DNA from: an uncultured Eubacteriales bacterium
Lineage (GTDB): Bacteria > Bacillota > Clostridia > Oscillospirales > CAG-272
DNA: 64,000 nucleotides
Direction: 5' to 3'
NCBI GenBank assembly: GCA_934796165.1
Contig: CAKVOU010000002.1
Location: forward strand, 186,001-250,000
In this document: positions 36,014 to 44,310 of the stretch, piece after piece
How positions within the stretch are numbered: the first letter of the stretch is position 1
How the letters are laid out: the number at the start of each line of letters is the position of its first letter
Made by a program: the position numbers and the translations under genes
Notes under the pieces: model-generated
The model's input: only the letters and a program-made list of their open reading frames with translations
Database searches by the model: none
What the model was told of the DNA's origin: nothing

Positions 36014-37336
36014 ATGGCAACCGAAACGTGGGTGTTGAATGAAACGTTAACGGGTAATCTTTTCTATTGGTCAGGCGATACAAATGAAGTTCCTGATGCC
36101 GTGAAAAAAGCTATAATGTTTATTGACTTTGCGTCAAATAACGAAGTGTTCTTTGGAATTACGATGACAGTGGGAACGCCAGATATTCCGTCGCCTGTAG
36201 CTCCATATGCTATGACACGAGTATATTCACGTTCTGGTAGCAGCTGGACAGATCAAGCCTATCGTACCGTTACCTTTGACGAGCCCGTGACTGATACAAC
36301 ATTGTTGACGTGGCTCCAGTCGAACGGAACAAAGCAGGAAGTCACTGTTACATTGGAGGCGGGTACGTATAAGTGGGTGGATGAACCTGTTGTTAGACCT
36401 GAGACAAACTTTGAAGAATATTTTGCATTTGTGTCGAACGACCAAGCGTTTTCAAGTCTTATTGCGACCGGTCAAGTTTCTTATGACGAAGAGCTCGTTT
36501 ATGACGCTGGTTGGATTAACGAAGCCTATAAAACGATCATTTTAGCCACTAATCAGACCGTCTCCGCAGAATTCTACAACTGGGCGATCACTCAAGGGAA
36601 TCTGGTAAAGCAGGAAACACCACCGACCAAACTTTCTTACGACCTCAGTACATCAAGTAAATGGGCAGCACTTGCAGACGGCGAGCATCAGGTGACGATT
36701 GTTGCCAAAGGGACAAGCTACCAGAACAGCGAGCCGAGTGCGGCTGTATCGGTCGCGAAGCCCACTTCTGAGGAAGGTGGCGACCTCGTGATGTCTAAGG
36801 GTGAGCGGTGTCTGTTTTCTATGAATGAAAGCTCAGACATCAATATGCTTTCCGGCAGTTTTGCAGGAACACCTACGTTCTATACGACAAACAACAATGC
36901 AAATACGATCCATCTCAAGTCAAAAGGATATGATTTGATTTCAAAAATCAATGACGTTAATAATGCGAACCCGCCAACAGCCAATGAATTTTTCACTGTA
37001 TTTGGAATAACGGCAACCAATAAAGGAACATCTCTCGCTCAGCGGCACTTTGACTTCATGACCCCATTCTCGAGTAGATTGTCAACGACTGAAGGAACTG
37101 ACGGAGGAGAATTTTCAAGTTGGGGATTAGATAATAATTACTGTGAAGCAATAAAAGATTGTGCACAAGAAGATCTTCTGCTTGTTGTCTACGACAGCCT
37201 GACGGATACTGCACAAGCATTTGAACTTGACGATTATGATTCACAGTACGGGACGTTTACAACGTCCGCGGTCGTCGGATACAACACCATGGCGGCGTTT
37301 GTTGTGTTAGAAACTAACCCGGATATTGTATCCTGA
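36014..37336 (+). CDS. Phage tail protein, paralogue of the 33803 product
   Basis: 440 residues. The start ATETWVLNETLTG and the leader AAAGGAGTGACTAA are shared with the gene at 33803, so these two arose by duplication. Repeated motif LLTWLQSNGTKQE and EFYNWAITQGNLVKQE mark two copies of the domain. The second half (from residue 260) is unique, Asn-rich and of unknown function. Confidence 0.6.
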   Translation: MATETWVLNETLTGNLFYWSGDTNEVPDAVKKAIMFIDFASNNEVFFGITMTVGTPDIPSPVAPYAMTRVYSRSGSSWTDQAYRTVTFDEPVTDTTLLTWLQSNGTKQEVTVTLEAGTYKWVDEPVVRPETNFEEYFAFVSNDQAFSSLIATGQVSYDEELVYDAGWINEAYKTIILATNQTVSAEFYNWAITQGNLVKQETPPTKLSYDLSTSSKWAALADGEHQVTIVAKGTSYQNSEPSAAVSVAKPTSEEGGDLVMSKGERCLFSMNESSDINMLSGSFAGTPTFYTTNNNANTIHLKSKGYDLISKINDVNNANPPTANEFFTVFGITATNKGTSLAQRHFDFMTPFSSRLSTTEGTDGGEFSSWGLDNNYCEAIKDCAQEDLLLVVYDSLTDTAQAFELDDYDSQYGTFTTSAVVGYNTMAAFVVLETNPDIVS

Positions 37337-37357
37337 CAACCTGAAAGGAAGTGAAAA

Positions 37358-37654
37358 ATGCACATTGCAACATATATTCTCTCGCTCTTCGACCTCGGAT
37401 GTACTCTGTACCTGACGCACAGATTCGGAGACATTGAAGGAAATCCGCTGGTAAAGCGCCTGATCCTTGAAAAGCCCATTATCGTGGTGCTGTACAAGGT
37501 GCTTGTGGTGGGTGCGGGTTTATTCGCGTTGTACAAGCTCCGGGAGTACAAGACGGCAGTGGTCGCATCGTGGATCGTGTTTGCGGTCTATGTGCTGCTG
37601 GCGGTTTATCATGTGGTTACAATCGGAATAGTACACCATATTATGTTCAGATGA
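37358..37654 (+). CDS. Small membrane protein, DUF5658-like
   Basis: 98 residues with three hydrophobic segments. SLFDLGCTLYLTHRFGDIEGNPLVKRLI fits the DUF5658 pattern (DLxxT, E-NP-L). Found in the tail operon; might be a lysis accessory or a cargo gene. Ribosome binding site AAAGGAAG. Confidence 0.6.
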   Translation: MHIATYILSLFDLGCTLYLTHRFGDIEGNPLVKRLILEKPIIVVLYKVLVVGAGLFALYKLREYKTAVVASWIVFAVYVLLAVYHVVTIGIVHHIMFR

Positions 37655-37665
37655 CATAAGGCAAA

Positions 37666-37697
37666 AATAACGCCGGTGAATTATCATCGGCGTTATT
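37666..37697 (+). terminator. Hairpin in the tail operon
   Basis: AATAACGCCG/CGGCGTTATT with a 12-base loop between the DUF5658-like and second BppU genes; no T-run, so attenuation at most. Confidence 0.4.
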
Positions 37698-37717
37698 CAG
37701 TAAAAGAAAGGAGAGTT

Positions 37718-38716
37718 ATGGCAGATCAGATAAACAAAAATGTGCAGCGTATATCTTTGTACGTTGACGCGTCGTCAAACAACCCTGCCCGCGTTTATGC
37801 CAAACAGTGGGATACAAAATCCCGCTACATTATAGCGACAATCAAAGACCATTTTGGTCGTGTCAAAATCGGCGGTGTTGCTCAGCTCAATGCTAAGAAA
37901 CCTGACGGAACATTCTGCTATACCGGCTGTACGATCAACGACTACAGTGCCGTAACGATTGAGATCCCGACGCAGATTCTTGCGGCAGCCGGTGAAGTCA
38001 AGTGCGATATTTCGTTCTTCGCCACCGAGGACTCGGATCAGGTGTTGCTTACCACTTCGACGTTTATCATTGTGGTGCAGAAATCCAACTATGACACCGA
38101 CGCGATTGAAAGCAGTAATGAGTATTCTGTCGTTACAGAGAATCTGAAGAAGGCAGATGAAAATTGCAAGCTCGCTATTGAAGCCGCGGAACAGACAGAG
38201 CAAAACCGCGTGCTGACAGAATCCGCAAAGAATGATGCGGAAACGGCTGCAAAAACAGCAGTTTCCGTGGAACAGTCCGTATCGGAAATGATGCAACGAA
38301 CGGAAGCTGCGGCGGGTCAAGTCGGTTCAATTCTGAACGACGTGAACGCCGCTAAGGAAGCGTCCGGCAACGCTGTTGCGACGGCAACCGCTGCAAGCGA
38401 CAAAGCTGACGAAGCGATCAAGGCAGTGGGTGATGTTGAGAAAAAATCCGAGGAAGCCAGAAATCAGATTTACGGAATCAGCGGTGAAATCGTGTTAGCC
38501 GTATCCGGTTGGTCTAACGGGAGATACACAGCCAAGATCGAAGGGCTTGGGGACGACGATGCGTTAATCATCGGAGGGTCTACACTTGACGATCAAAAGT
38601 TGATCGGAAAAGCATCTCTCTTTGCAACCGCATCCGGCGAGGCGGTCACATTTGAAGCGGACCCAGCTCCGGAAGGAGACATTACGGTCAGCTACTTTAT
38701 TGCGAGGGGTAAGTGA
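37718..38716 (+). CDS. BppU-family phage baseplate upper protein
   Basis: 332 residues. N-terminal domain 1-140 (ISLYVDASSNNPARVYAKQWDTKSRYIIATIKD, VEIPTQILAAAGEVKCDISF, YDTDAIESSNEYSVVTENL) is the BppU N-terminal fold. Residues 145-260 are Ala/Glu-rich and form a coiled coil (trimeric stem). The C-terminal 70 residues (VLAVSGWSNGRYTAKIEGL) form a small head. I chose ATG 37718 because AAAGGAG precedes it; the longer frame has no site. Confidence 0.85.
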   Translation: MADQINKNVQRISLYVDASSNNPARVYAKQWDTKSRYIIATIKDHFGRVKIGGVAQLNAKKPDGTFCYTGCTINDYSAVTIEIPTQILAAAGEVKCDISFFATEDSDQVLLTTSTFIIVVQKSNYDTDAIESSNEYSVVTENLKKADENCKLAIEAAEQTEQNRVLTESAKNDAETAAKTAVSVEQSVSEMMQRTEAAAGQVGSILNDVNAAKEASGNAVATATAASDKADEAIKAVGDVEKKSEEARNQIYGISGEIVLAVSGWSNGRYTAKIEGLGDDDALIIGGSTLDDQKLIGKASLFATASGEAVTFEADPAPEGDITVSYFIARGK

Positions 38717-39960
38717 TGGGAAAGGTATTTGTTTTTGGAGGCGGGGGAGGAACCGCAGAAACAGAGGAAATTGTCGTAGATCTTTCGATGGCATCCGGAG
38801 ACCAAGTGATTACTCCGACTCGCGAAGATGTCACTCTCAAAAGAGTAACAATTAAAAAACCTACATCGTTGGTTCCGAAAAATATCGTTTCTGGCGTAGG
38901 CATTGGCGGCGTGATAGGAACGGCGAACATTTCGGCGGACTCGCCCCAATTGCGGAAACTAACACTTGAGCGGTCGAACGATACTGTGAAGATTACTAAC
39001 CCCACGACGAATGGCAACTTCGTGGAAAAATTCCGGATATACAACTCTGGCGTACTTTTGAAAGAACAAACAGGGACGACGTTCTCACTCGTCGGTTTAG
39101 GCGCGGGCGATTACAAACTGTGGGTGAGTGCGGTGGGATCCGGCTTCTGCGACAGTGAAGCAAGCGAAGTCATTAAGGCAAAGGTCTTTACGATAACACA
39201 AGCTTTAACGAATCTAACCACGACGAACAGTGCTACGCTTATATCGAACAATCTGGAATGGACGACGACACTCAGACCGACGACCGGGTTATATTTGCCT
39301 GAAGACATCACTGTTACAATGGGTGGAAAGCCATGCGTGTATAAATACAACAGTTACACGGGAGAGATTACCGTTTTCAACGTAGGCGGTGACATTGCGG
39401 TTACGGCTGTAGCCTACGCGGCAAGGAAACTCCGCAGACCTACGATCGAGGTCGACGGCAACATGCTGACCGTAACGCCACCGAGAAGCGCAAAGACGAC
39501 GAATACTTATATTGACGACGAACTGACGTGGACTTACGTCGATATCAGCACGTGGGAAGTTCAGGCAGTCGAGGGCACGACCTACGGGTTCGAGCTTAAC
39601 GACAACGGCTACTACGAAAGTCAGTGCAAGGGAGTCGCAAATGGTTATGCGTTATGCAAAATAGTCTTTGCGGGAGAAACCGAGCGCGATATTATACTTC
39701 GTTGCATAAATTACGGTGAAAACAACTACGACTACGGCATTATATCGCAAGTCGACAAAACGCTGGCTTTGAGCAACAAGGACGACGGTGCGACGGGTTC
39801 TACCGACGTTCTGAAGAATTTCAAAGGCTTGAGTTCTTCGAAACCCGTCGATTTGACGATAACAATCCCGGCGGGTGAGCATTTTATTTACTGCAAATAC
39901 CGCAAAGACGGCGGCGGCGACACAGGAAGCGACTCGTTGCGGTTTATGATCGTAGAATAA
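38716..39960 (+). CDS. Phage tail/fibre protein
   Basis: 414 residues, ATG overlapping the previous stop (TGATG). N-terminal Gly-rich tag (VFVFGGGGG), then an SGVGIGGVIGTA motif common in tail fibres, Ig-like stretches (LRKLTLERSNDTVKITNPTTNGNFVEKFRIYN) and a soluble C-terminal beta-domain. No enzymatic motif seen. Confidence 0.6.
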   Translation: MGKVFVFGGGGGTAETEEIVVDLSMASGDQVITPTREDVTLKRVTIKKPTSLVPKNIVSGVGIGGVIGTANISADSPQLRKLTLERSNDTVKITNPTTNGNFVEKFRIYNSGVLLKEQTGTTFSLVGLGAGDYKLWVSAVGSGFCDSEASEVIKAKVFTITQALTNLTTTNSATLISNNLEWTTTLRPTTGLYLPEDITVTMGGKPCVYKYNSYTGEITVFNVGGDIAVTAVAYAARKLRRPTIEVDGNMLTVTPPRSAKTTNTYIDDELTWTYVDISTWEVQAVEGTTYGFELNDNGYYESQCKGVANGYALCKIVFAGETERDIILRCINYGENNYDYGIISQVDKTLALSNKDDGATGSTDVLKNFKGLSSSKPVDLTITIPAGEHFIYCKYRKDGGGDTGSDSLRFMIVE

Positions 39961-39975
39961 CAGGAGGACAGCAAA

Positions 39976-41364
39976 ATGCCGATTTACGATTTATCGGAGA
40001 AATTAAAAAGCTACGGAATTTTTCACATAAAAGCCAAGTCGTTGGCGGACGGCTACGAGGATAGTGACTTCGTCGAGCTGACCCATACTATCGGTCCGAC
40101 GATCGCCATTGAAAACGGCATAATCTCGATAGTGGAGGTCGCAGAGGGCATAACTGCATTCGACGTATACGTTGACGGCGTAAACAAAGGACAAGCCGCA
40201 TACGACTATTCGGAAGAGTGGGGCATAACCGCAGCGGACTACCTCACGACCGAAGAAGACGGCAAACACATTGTAACGCTATGTGCTATCGGCGACGGAG
40301 TAGCCGAGAACAGAAGCAACTCCGTGATTTGCTACAAGGGTGACACTCCGATTTACGGCGTAACATGGACGAACGACGCGACAACCACAATGGAACGCAC
40401 AGACGACGCGGTAGAACTTTCCTACGCGATACAGATAAGCGACGGCTCGATTGCTTCCGACTTTAACGACGTATTCCCGTGGGACGAGACGGCGGTGCTG
40501 ACGTTGGAGGCGGGCGATTTCCTGCGCATGCCAGAAATGTATTTCAGGATAGGAACGGACGACAACGGCGACATAAACGCTGTGGCGGTTTCAAAGAAAC
40601 CGAGCGGCGACGGTGACTGGTTCAAAGTAGCCCCGTTCTATTACGGCATTTACGGTGCGTCGGCTAACGGCAGCGGTCTGGCAAGTCTGACAGGCAAAAC
40701 ACGTTTATATAATACTTCGCGCGGCAGTTTCCGAACAAAAGCTGAAGCCACTGGTTCAGGCTACTACCAACTCGACCTTTACCACAAAACAGTCATGACT
40801 TTTTTGTGGTGGATAGAGTGGGCAACAAAAAAAAGTGATAGCATTATGCCCGGTAAAACTTCGGTGTCGGGGGCAAGCCAATGCAATACCGGCGGAACAG
40901 ACCGAGTCAGTACACCTTCTGGGTTCAATACGACCACTAAGCAAATGCGTTACCACTACATAGAAGACTTCGTCGGAAACTACCGGGAGTGGATAGATGG
41001 TGTATCTGGCAGTACAGACGACAGAATATGGGTCAGCGGCAACCATGACGATTACGCAGACACAAACGCTCCCACAACCTACAAGCGGCTTTCTTATAAA
41101 ACAACCGGCAGCAGTTACTGTATAAAGGCGTTCGGCTGGGACGCCGAGAACCCGTTCCTTTGCTATTTCAGTAAAGCAAACGGAAGCGATTACACGCAAG
41201 GGTTCTGCGATCAGGGTTACTCGGTAAATAATCAGAACACCTGTTTGGTTGCGGGTGTGAGCTGGGAAAACGGAGCACCGTACTTTGGGCTTTACAGTTT
41301 CCACACGACGCGTGCGGACTACACGTACTACAGTATCGGCGGTCGCCTCCTTTACAGTCCTTGA
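39976..41364 (+). CDS. C-type-lectin-fold receptor-binding protein, DGR-target-like
   Basis: 462 residues. Residues 1-120 are Ig-like; about 130-462 form an FGE-sulfatase/C-type-lectin fold: YHYIEDFVGNYREWIDG and the end GVSWENGAPYFGLYSF to YSIGGRLLYSP. This ending is the pattern of variable proteins diversified by retroelements (GGSWxNGxxAGLF...GGRLxY). In the last 40 codons many exposed positions use NNC/AGT codons (TAC, TTC, CAC, GAC, TAC, TAC, TAC, AGT), as expected from AAC/AAT template codons mutated at adenines. It is the last large tail gene, the normal place for the adhesin. No template repeat or reverse transcriptase is in the window. Confidence 0.75.
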   Translation: MPIYDLSEKLKSYGIFHIKAKSLADGYEDSDFVELTHTIGPTIAIENGIISIVEVAEGITAFDVYVDGVNKGQAAYDYSEEWGITAADYLTTEEDGKHIVTLCAIGDGVAENRSNSVICYKGDTPIYGVTWTNDATTTMERTDDAVELSYAIQISDGSIASDFNDVFPWDETAVLTLEAGDFLRMPEMYFRIGTDDNGDINAVAVSKKPSGDGDWFKVAPFYYGIYGASANGSGLASLTGKTRLYNTSRGSFRTKAEATGSGYYQLDLYHKTVMTFLWWIEWATKKSDSIMPGKTSVSGASQCNTGGTDRVSTPSGFNTTTKQMRYHYIEDFVGNYREWIDGVSGSTDDRIWVSGNHDDYADTNAPTTYKRLSYKTTGSSYCIKAFGWDAENPFLCYFSKANGSDYTQGFCDQGYSVNNQNTCLVAGVSWENGAPYFGLYSFHTTRADYTYYSIGGRLLYSP

Positions 41365-41420
41365 CACGATTTGTCGAAAAGATAATTGCGCCGACGTATG
41401 AAAACGGAAAGGAACAAAAA

Positions 41421-41780
41421 ATGATCATCAAAGACGGAACAAACGCAAAAATCGAGAGCCTGAAAGAGCGGCTGGGACTGACCGGGGATGTTTATCTTGT
41501 GGGGCAGAACTATATCGAAAATCTCGAAAGTCACAAGCGTCTTCTGCCTGACTCGATAGCAACGACAATTGAAGAGGCTGAGGCGGAGAGGTTAGAATAT
41601 ATGAGAGCCGAACAAGAGCGGATTGAACAGCTTGCAGCCGAGGAAGAAGAGAGAAGAAAAACGGAGCTTGAAAAAGAATCGTCTTCCGAAATAGAAGAAG
41701 ACGAAAACTCGCAAGTTGAGGAAACAGATTATTACAAGGAGAGCATTGGAGAATATGAACCCGATGTCTCCGAATCCTAA
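41421..41780 (+). CDS. Hypothetical acidic coiled-coil phage protein
   Basis: 119 residues from ATG 41421 (AAAGGAA upstream). Residues 50-95 are a long Glu/Arg-rich helix, and the tail is very acidic (SSSEIEEDENSQVEE). Unknown function; position after the adhesin suggests a tail-assembly helper. Confidence 0.55.
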   Translation: MIIKDGTNAKIESLKERLGLTGDVYLVGQNYIENLESHKRLLPDSIATTIEEAEAERLEYMRAEQERIEQLAAEEEERRKTELEKESSSEIEEDENSQVEETDYYKESIGEYEPDVSES

Positions 41781-41883
41781 ATCTGAATCCCGTATAAACT
41801 CAGGTAGTACACAGAAAGCAACTGTATCGTGGGTAGCAGTTGCTTTTTGTTGTACCGCATATAAAAACAGGAGGTGAACAGCA

Positions 41884-42324
41884 GTGAAGAAACAGGCAGT
41901 TTTTTTTGTGCTGAGTTTGCTGTGGGGATTCCCCATGACTCTGATCGGAGCGGTGGTAGCATTTGCGCTGATCTTAGTCGGACGGAAACCGGAACGGCAC
42001 GGCTGGTGTTGGTACTTCACCGTGGGTGAAAATTGGGGAGGCGTATCTCTCGGATGCGTGTTCCTTGTTGACAACAGAGACAACCAACACACCAAAAATC
42101 ATGAATTCGGTCACGCATTGCAAAACGCCATGTTCGGACCATTCATGCCATTCCTTGTCGGTATCCCGTCAGCCATCCGGTATTGGTACCGGGAGCTGCG
42201 GTATTACCGCAAAGGCAAGACTCCAAAAACGAACTACGAGGACATCTGGTTTGAAAAACAGGCATCCTTGTTTGGCACCGAAATGATTCGGATTCTGGAA
42301 TCCAATGAAGGAGGGGAGAAATGA
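41884..42324 (+). CDS. Membrane protein with HExxH metalloprotease-like motif
   Basis: 146 residues from GTG 41884, with GGAGGTG nine bases upstream. A membrane segment at about 5-30 is followed by GWCWYFTVGENWGGVSLGCVF, then NHEFGHALQN (HExxH zinc-site pattern) and a possible third ligand Glu in FEKQASLFG. Small phage-encoded proteins of this kind are annotated as hypothetical. It could be a protease, or the motif may be accidental. Confidence 0.55.
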   Translation: MKKQAVFFVLSLLWGFPMTLIGAVVAFALILVGRKPERHGWCWYFTVGENWGGVSLGCVFLVDNRDNQHTKNHEFGHALQNAMFGPFMPFLVGIPSAIRYWYRELRYYRKGKTPKTNYEDIWFEKQASLFGTEMIRILESNEGGEK

Positions 42325-42650
42325 CACTCTCAGCAGTAGGAGCACTGTGTGGCATTGTCTTCGGAGCACTTGGATTCCTGATTGCCTATCTGACACTCAC
42401 TCGGTCAAAGCATAAGTCGGACGAAGAAGAAGGACAAAGCAAAGGCGTGATTGCGTCTGATGTCGGATACATCAAAGCAGGAATTGATGATCTCAAACGC
42501 GAAGGGAGAGAAACGCGCGTCGCGATCAGCAGCCTGTCCGAACGCGTTACCAGATGCGAGGAGTCTTGCAAACAGGCACATCGGCGTATCGACGAAATCC
42601 ATGCTCATCAAGAGCATCAGGGTTGCCCTGATACAGATAAGAAAGATTAA
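42321..42650 (+). CDS. Small membrane-anchored phage protein (XhlA-like)
   Basis: 109 residues, ATGA overlap with the previous gene. One N-terminal membrane segment (about 5-27) and a long amphipathic helix (VGYIKAGIDDLKREGRETRVAISSLSERV) resemble the topology of hemolysin XhlA-like lysis accessory proteins. It stands directly before the holin, which supports a lysis role. Confidence 0.55.
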   Translation: MTLSAVGALCGIVFGALGFLIAYLTLTRSKHKSDEEEGQSKGVIASDVGYIKAGIDDLKREGRETRVAISSLSERVTRCEESCKQAHRRIDEIHAHQEHQGCPDTDKKD

Positions 42651-42664
42651 AAAGGAGAAAAACA

Positions 42665-43048
42665 ATGGAAGAATTCGCAAAACTGATTATCCCGAATCTG
42701 TTAGAGTTTGTGGTGTCGTTAATTCTCGCGGTGGTATCCTGTTTTCTGCTCCCATGGATCCGGCGCGTTGCAGCGCCGTTTATCCGGGAAACGGTAGTGC
42801 CGTGGCTGAAAGAAAAAAGGCTGTACGGTATCGTTCAGCACTTTGTGGAAGCGGCGGAAAAACTGGCGGAAAACAATAGAATCGACAAGAAGGAATATGT
42901 GCTCAATATGCTGAAAGACAAAGGAATCGAAATTACTCCGGAAATTGAAGCATACATTGAAAGCGCGGTGAAAAAACTCGACTTGACGGTAAACGATGTC
43001 GTTGGAGAGATCACCGGCGCGATTAAGGACACGGAAAAGGAACAGTAA
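42665..43048 (+). CDS. Phage holin, LLH family
   Basis: 127 residues: one N-terminal membrane segment (LLEFVVSLILAVVSCFLLPWI), then a charged domain (VEAAEKLAENNRIDKKEYVLNML, KKLDLTVNDVVGEITGAI) typical of the LLH holins. It makes the membrane lesion for lysis. The endolysin gene normally found next to it is absent. Confidence 0.88.
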   Translation: MEEFAKLIIPNLLEFVVSLILAVVSCFLLPWIRRVAAPFIRETVVPWLKEKRLYGIVQHFVEAAEKLAENNRIDKKEYVLNMLKDKGIEITPEIEAYIESAVKKLDLTVNDVVGEITGAIKDTEKEQ

Positions 43049-43118
43049 CATAACTTCGAAACTCAGGCGGTAGCCACAAACATGTTACTCTTTGGTGAGA
43101 ACTCGGTTCTCAAACCAC

Positions 43119-43145
43119 GAGCCGTCTGTTATGGGCAGACGGCTC
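43119..43145 (+). terminator. Terminator at the end of the phage module
   Basis: 10-bp stem GAGCCGTCTG/CAGACGGCTC, seven-base loop, followed by ACTTCATTT; a smaller hairpin (GAGAAC/GTTCTC) precedes it. Confidence 0.65.
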
Positions 43146-43286
43146 ACTTCATTTGCGGATTTTGACTACTGTGCGGATGGCTACAATATTAGTGATAGAA
43201 ACAGAACTTTCCGCACCTCTTAATAAGGTGCTGTTGTTGATCAATTTGCATATGTAAAAATTTACAATTTATATTGCGCTTTGCTA

Positions 43287-43315
43287 TTGACAAATTCAGA
43301 ATGTTCGGGTATACT
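43287..43315 (+). promoter_or_regulatory. Promoter of the type III antitoxin RNA
   Basis: TTGACA (43287-43292), 17-bp spacer, TATACT (43310-43315): a strong constitutive-type promoter, as expected for an RNA antitoxin that must be in excess. Confidence 0.85.
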
Positions 43316-43352
43316 ATTAATGGAATCGGTAAACGGTTCTCTTCGCAGATGT

Positions 43353-43458
43353 GACGAGTGACGGTTCTGACTCGTCGGTAAAATAAAAAGTGACCGAGCG
43401 ATGATGATGTGTGACGGTTCTGACACATCGGTAAAATAAAAACTGACCGGCGAAGCAT
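43353..43458 (+). repeat. Two tandem 53-bp repeats of the antitoxin
   Basis: Units start at 43353 and 43406 with no spacer. Differences lie mostly in the paired stems and the last ten bases of the unit. Confidence 0.93.
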
Positions 43459-43460
43459 TG

Positions 43461-43496
43461 AGCGGGGATGTTTATCATCTCCGCTTTGTTTTTTTT
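43461..43496 (+). terminator. Attenuating terminator between antitoxin RNA and toxin
   Basis: Stem AGCGGGGAT/ATCTCCGCT with one G-U, loop GTTTATC, followed by TTGTTTTTTTT. Read-through gives the low toxin level typical of type III systems. Confidence 0.88.
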
Positions 43497-43509
43497 GGAG
43501 GATGTCTCA

Positions 43510-43986
43510 ATGAATTTTGATTCGCAACTTTATTACCTTTCACCCGCTTTTTACAGGCAATACCCTAATCCTCCATTTGGTGAAATACTATACAATAAGA
43601 ATGGACGAGCATATAACTGTCTTCTTATTGAGACAAAGGACACCTATTTTATATGCGTCCCTTTTCGCTCAAACATGAAACATAAATATGGGTACCGTTT
43701 TCGAAATTCTGTACGATCAAAAAAATCGAAATCCGGTCTTGACTATAAGAAGATGGTAATAATTGAAAAGAGTGAATATTTGGATTCCACTCGCAGAGCG
43801 GTCGTTGATCAAGATGAATATAACGAAACAATGAGAAACATTGTAAGGATAGCTCGTGAAGCAAATCGTTTCTTGGACGAATATATATCGTACATAAAAG
43901 GAAGTCCAAGTATTTCTCAAGAGGAATTTGACCGTAGATATACGGAATCGCCACTGCAGTATTTTCATTCCGAATTGGGTATATAA
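43510..43986 (+). CDS. Type III toxin, TenpN-like endoribonuclease
   Basis: 158 residues from ATG 43510 with GGAGG eight bases upstream. The features fit TenpN-type toxins: LYYLSPAFYRQYPNPPFGEIL at the start, YNCLLIETKDTYFICVPFRSNMKHKYGYRF, the conserved SGLDYKKMVII, VDQDEYNETMRNI, and the ending LQYFHSELGI. The ToxN/AbiQ superfamily cuts RNA at A-rich sites; the A-rich linker between the antitoxin repeats would suit processing. Recognition is by remembered family pattern, and the repeat RNA beside it raises confidence. Likely role: phage abortive infection or island stabilisation. Confidence 0.72.
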   Translation: MNFDSQLYYLSPAFYRQYPNPPFGEILYNKNGRAYNCLLIETKDTYFICVPFRSNMKHKYGYRFRNSVRSKKSKSGLDYKKMVIIEKSEYLDSTRRAVVDQDEYNETMRNIVRIAREANRFLDEYISYIKGSPSISQEEFDRRYTESPLQYFHSELGI

Positions 43987-44140
43987 TCGAATATTCTTGA
44001 CATCAATTTTGATCTGTATCACTTCTCGCGGATTATACTTCCTGCAAGGATACACAATGAGCCTATGTCCCCCACTCTCGGCAATACGTAGTCGTCTTTT
44101 TTAGTTACACACCGTCTATCGCTTGAGAGTTTAACGCAAA
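43987..44140. other. Intergenic stretch after the toxin
   Basis: No gene or signal seen before the terminator at 44148. Confidence 0.5.
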
Positions 44141-44147
44141 CAAAAAA

Positions 44148-44187
44148 TAGCCTCCCTTCTCTTTTGAGTTGGGAGGCTAATTTTTTC
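44148..44187. terminator. Terminator between toxin and RHS loci
   Basis: Stem TAGCCTCCC/GGGAGGCTA with a 14-base loop and T-runs on both sides. Confidence 0.85.
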
Positions 44188-44281
44188 TGCTGTTTTACGA
44201 ACGTGGATATTTGAATTTTTCATCGCCTTCTTAAAATCTTTTCCATACGCAATCTTTAATTCAAAATTTATCAATAATATG

Positions 44282-44310
44282 TTGACATTTATGCATAGCG
44301 GATATATACT
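44282..44310 (+). promoter_or_regulatory. Promoter of the RHS gene
   Basis: TTGACA (44282-44287), 17-bp spacer, TATACT (44305-44310), then a leader of about 130 bases. An early GGAGG in the leader (near 44322) lacks a well-placed gene. Confidence 0.82.

Larger units (their letters stand above)
43322..43496 (+). ncRNA. Type III antitoxin RNA (TenpI-like), two tandem pseudoknot repeats
   Basis: Two 53-base direct repeats, 43353-43405 and 43406-43458. Each has a 7-bp stem, GACGAGT/ACTCGTC in the first and GATGTGT/ACACATC in the second. Two base pairs covary (C-G to T-A, A-T to T-A) while the loop GACGGTTCTG is identical. The loop GGTT can pair with the downstream GACC, giving an H-type pseudoknot bridged by GGTAAAATAAAAA. 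A leaky-type terminator (43461-43496) and the toxin gene follow. This is the layout of type III antitoxins: strong promoter, repeats, terminator, toxin. Confidence 0.78.

Noticed and set aside
41365..43050. Template repeat or reverse transcriptase of a diversity-generating retroelement
   Set aside because: None of the genes here has RT motifs and I see no second copy of the adhesin's 3' end.
43353..43458. A short CRISPR array
   Set aside because: The repeats are contiguous, 53 bases, structured, without spacers or cas genes; type III antitoxin explains them better.
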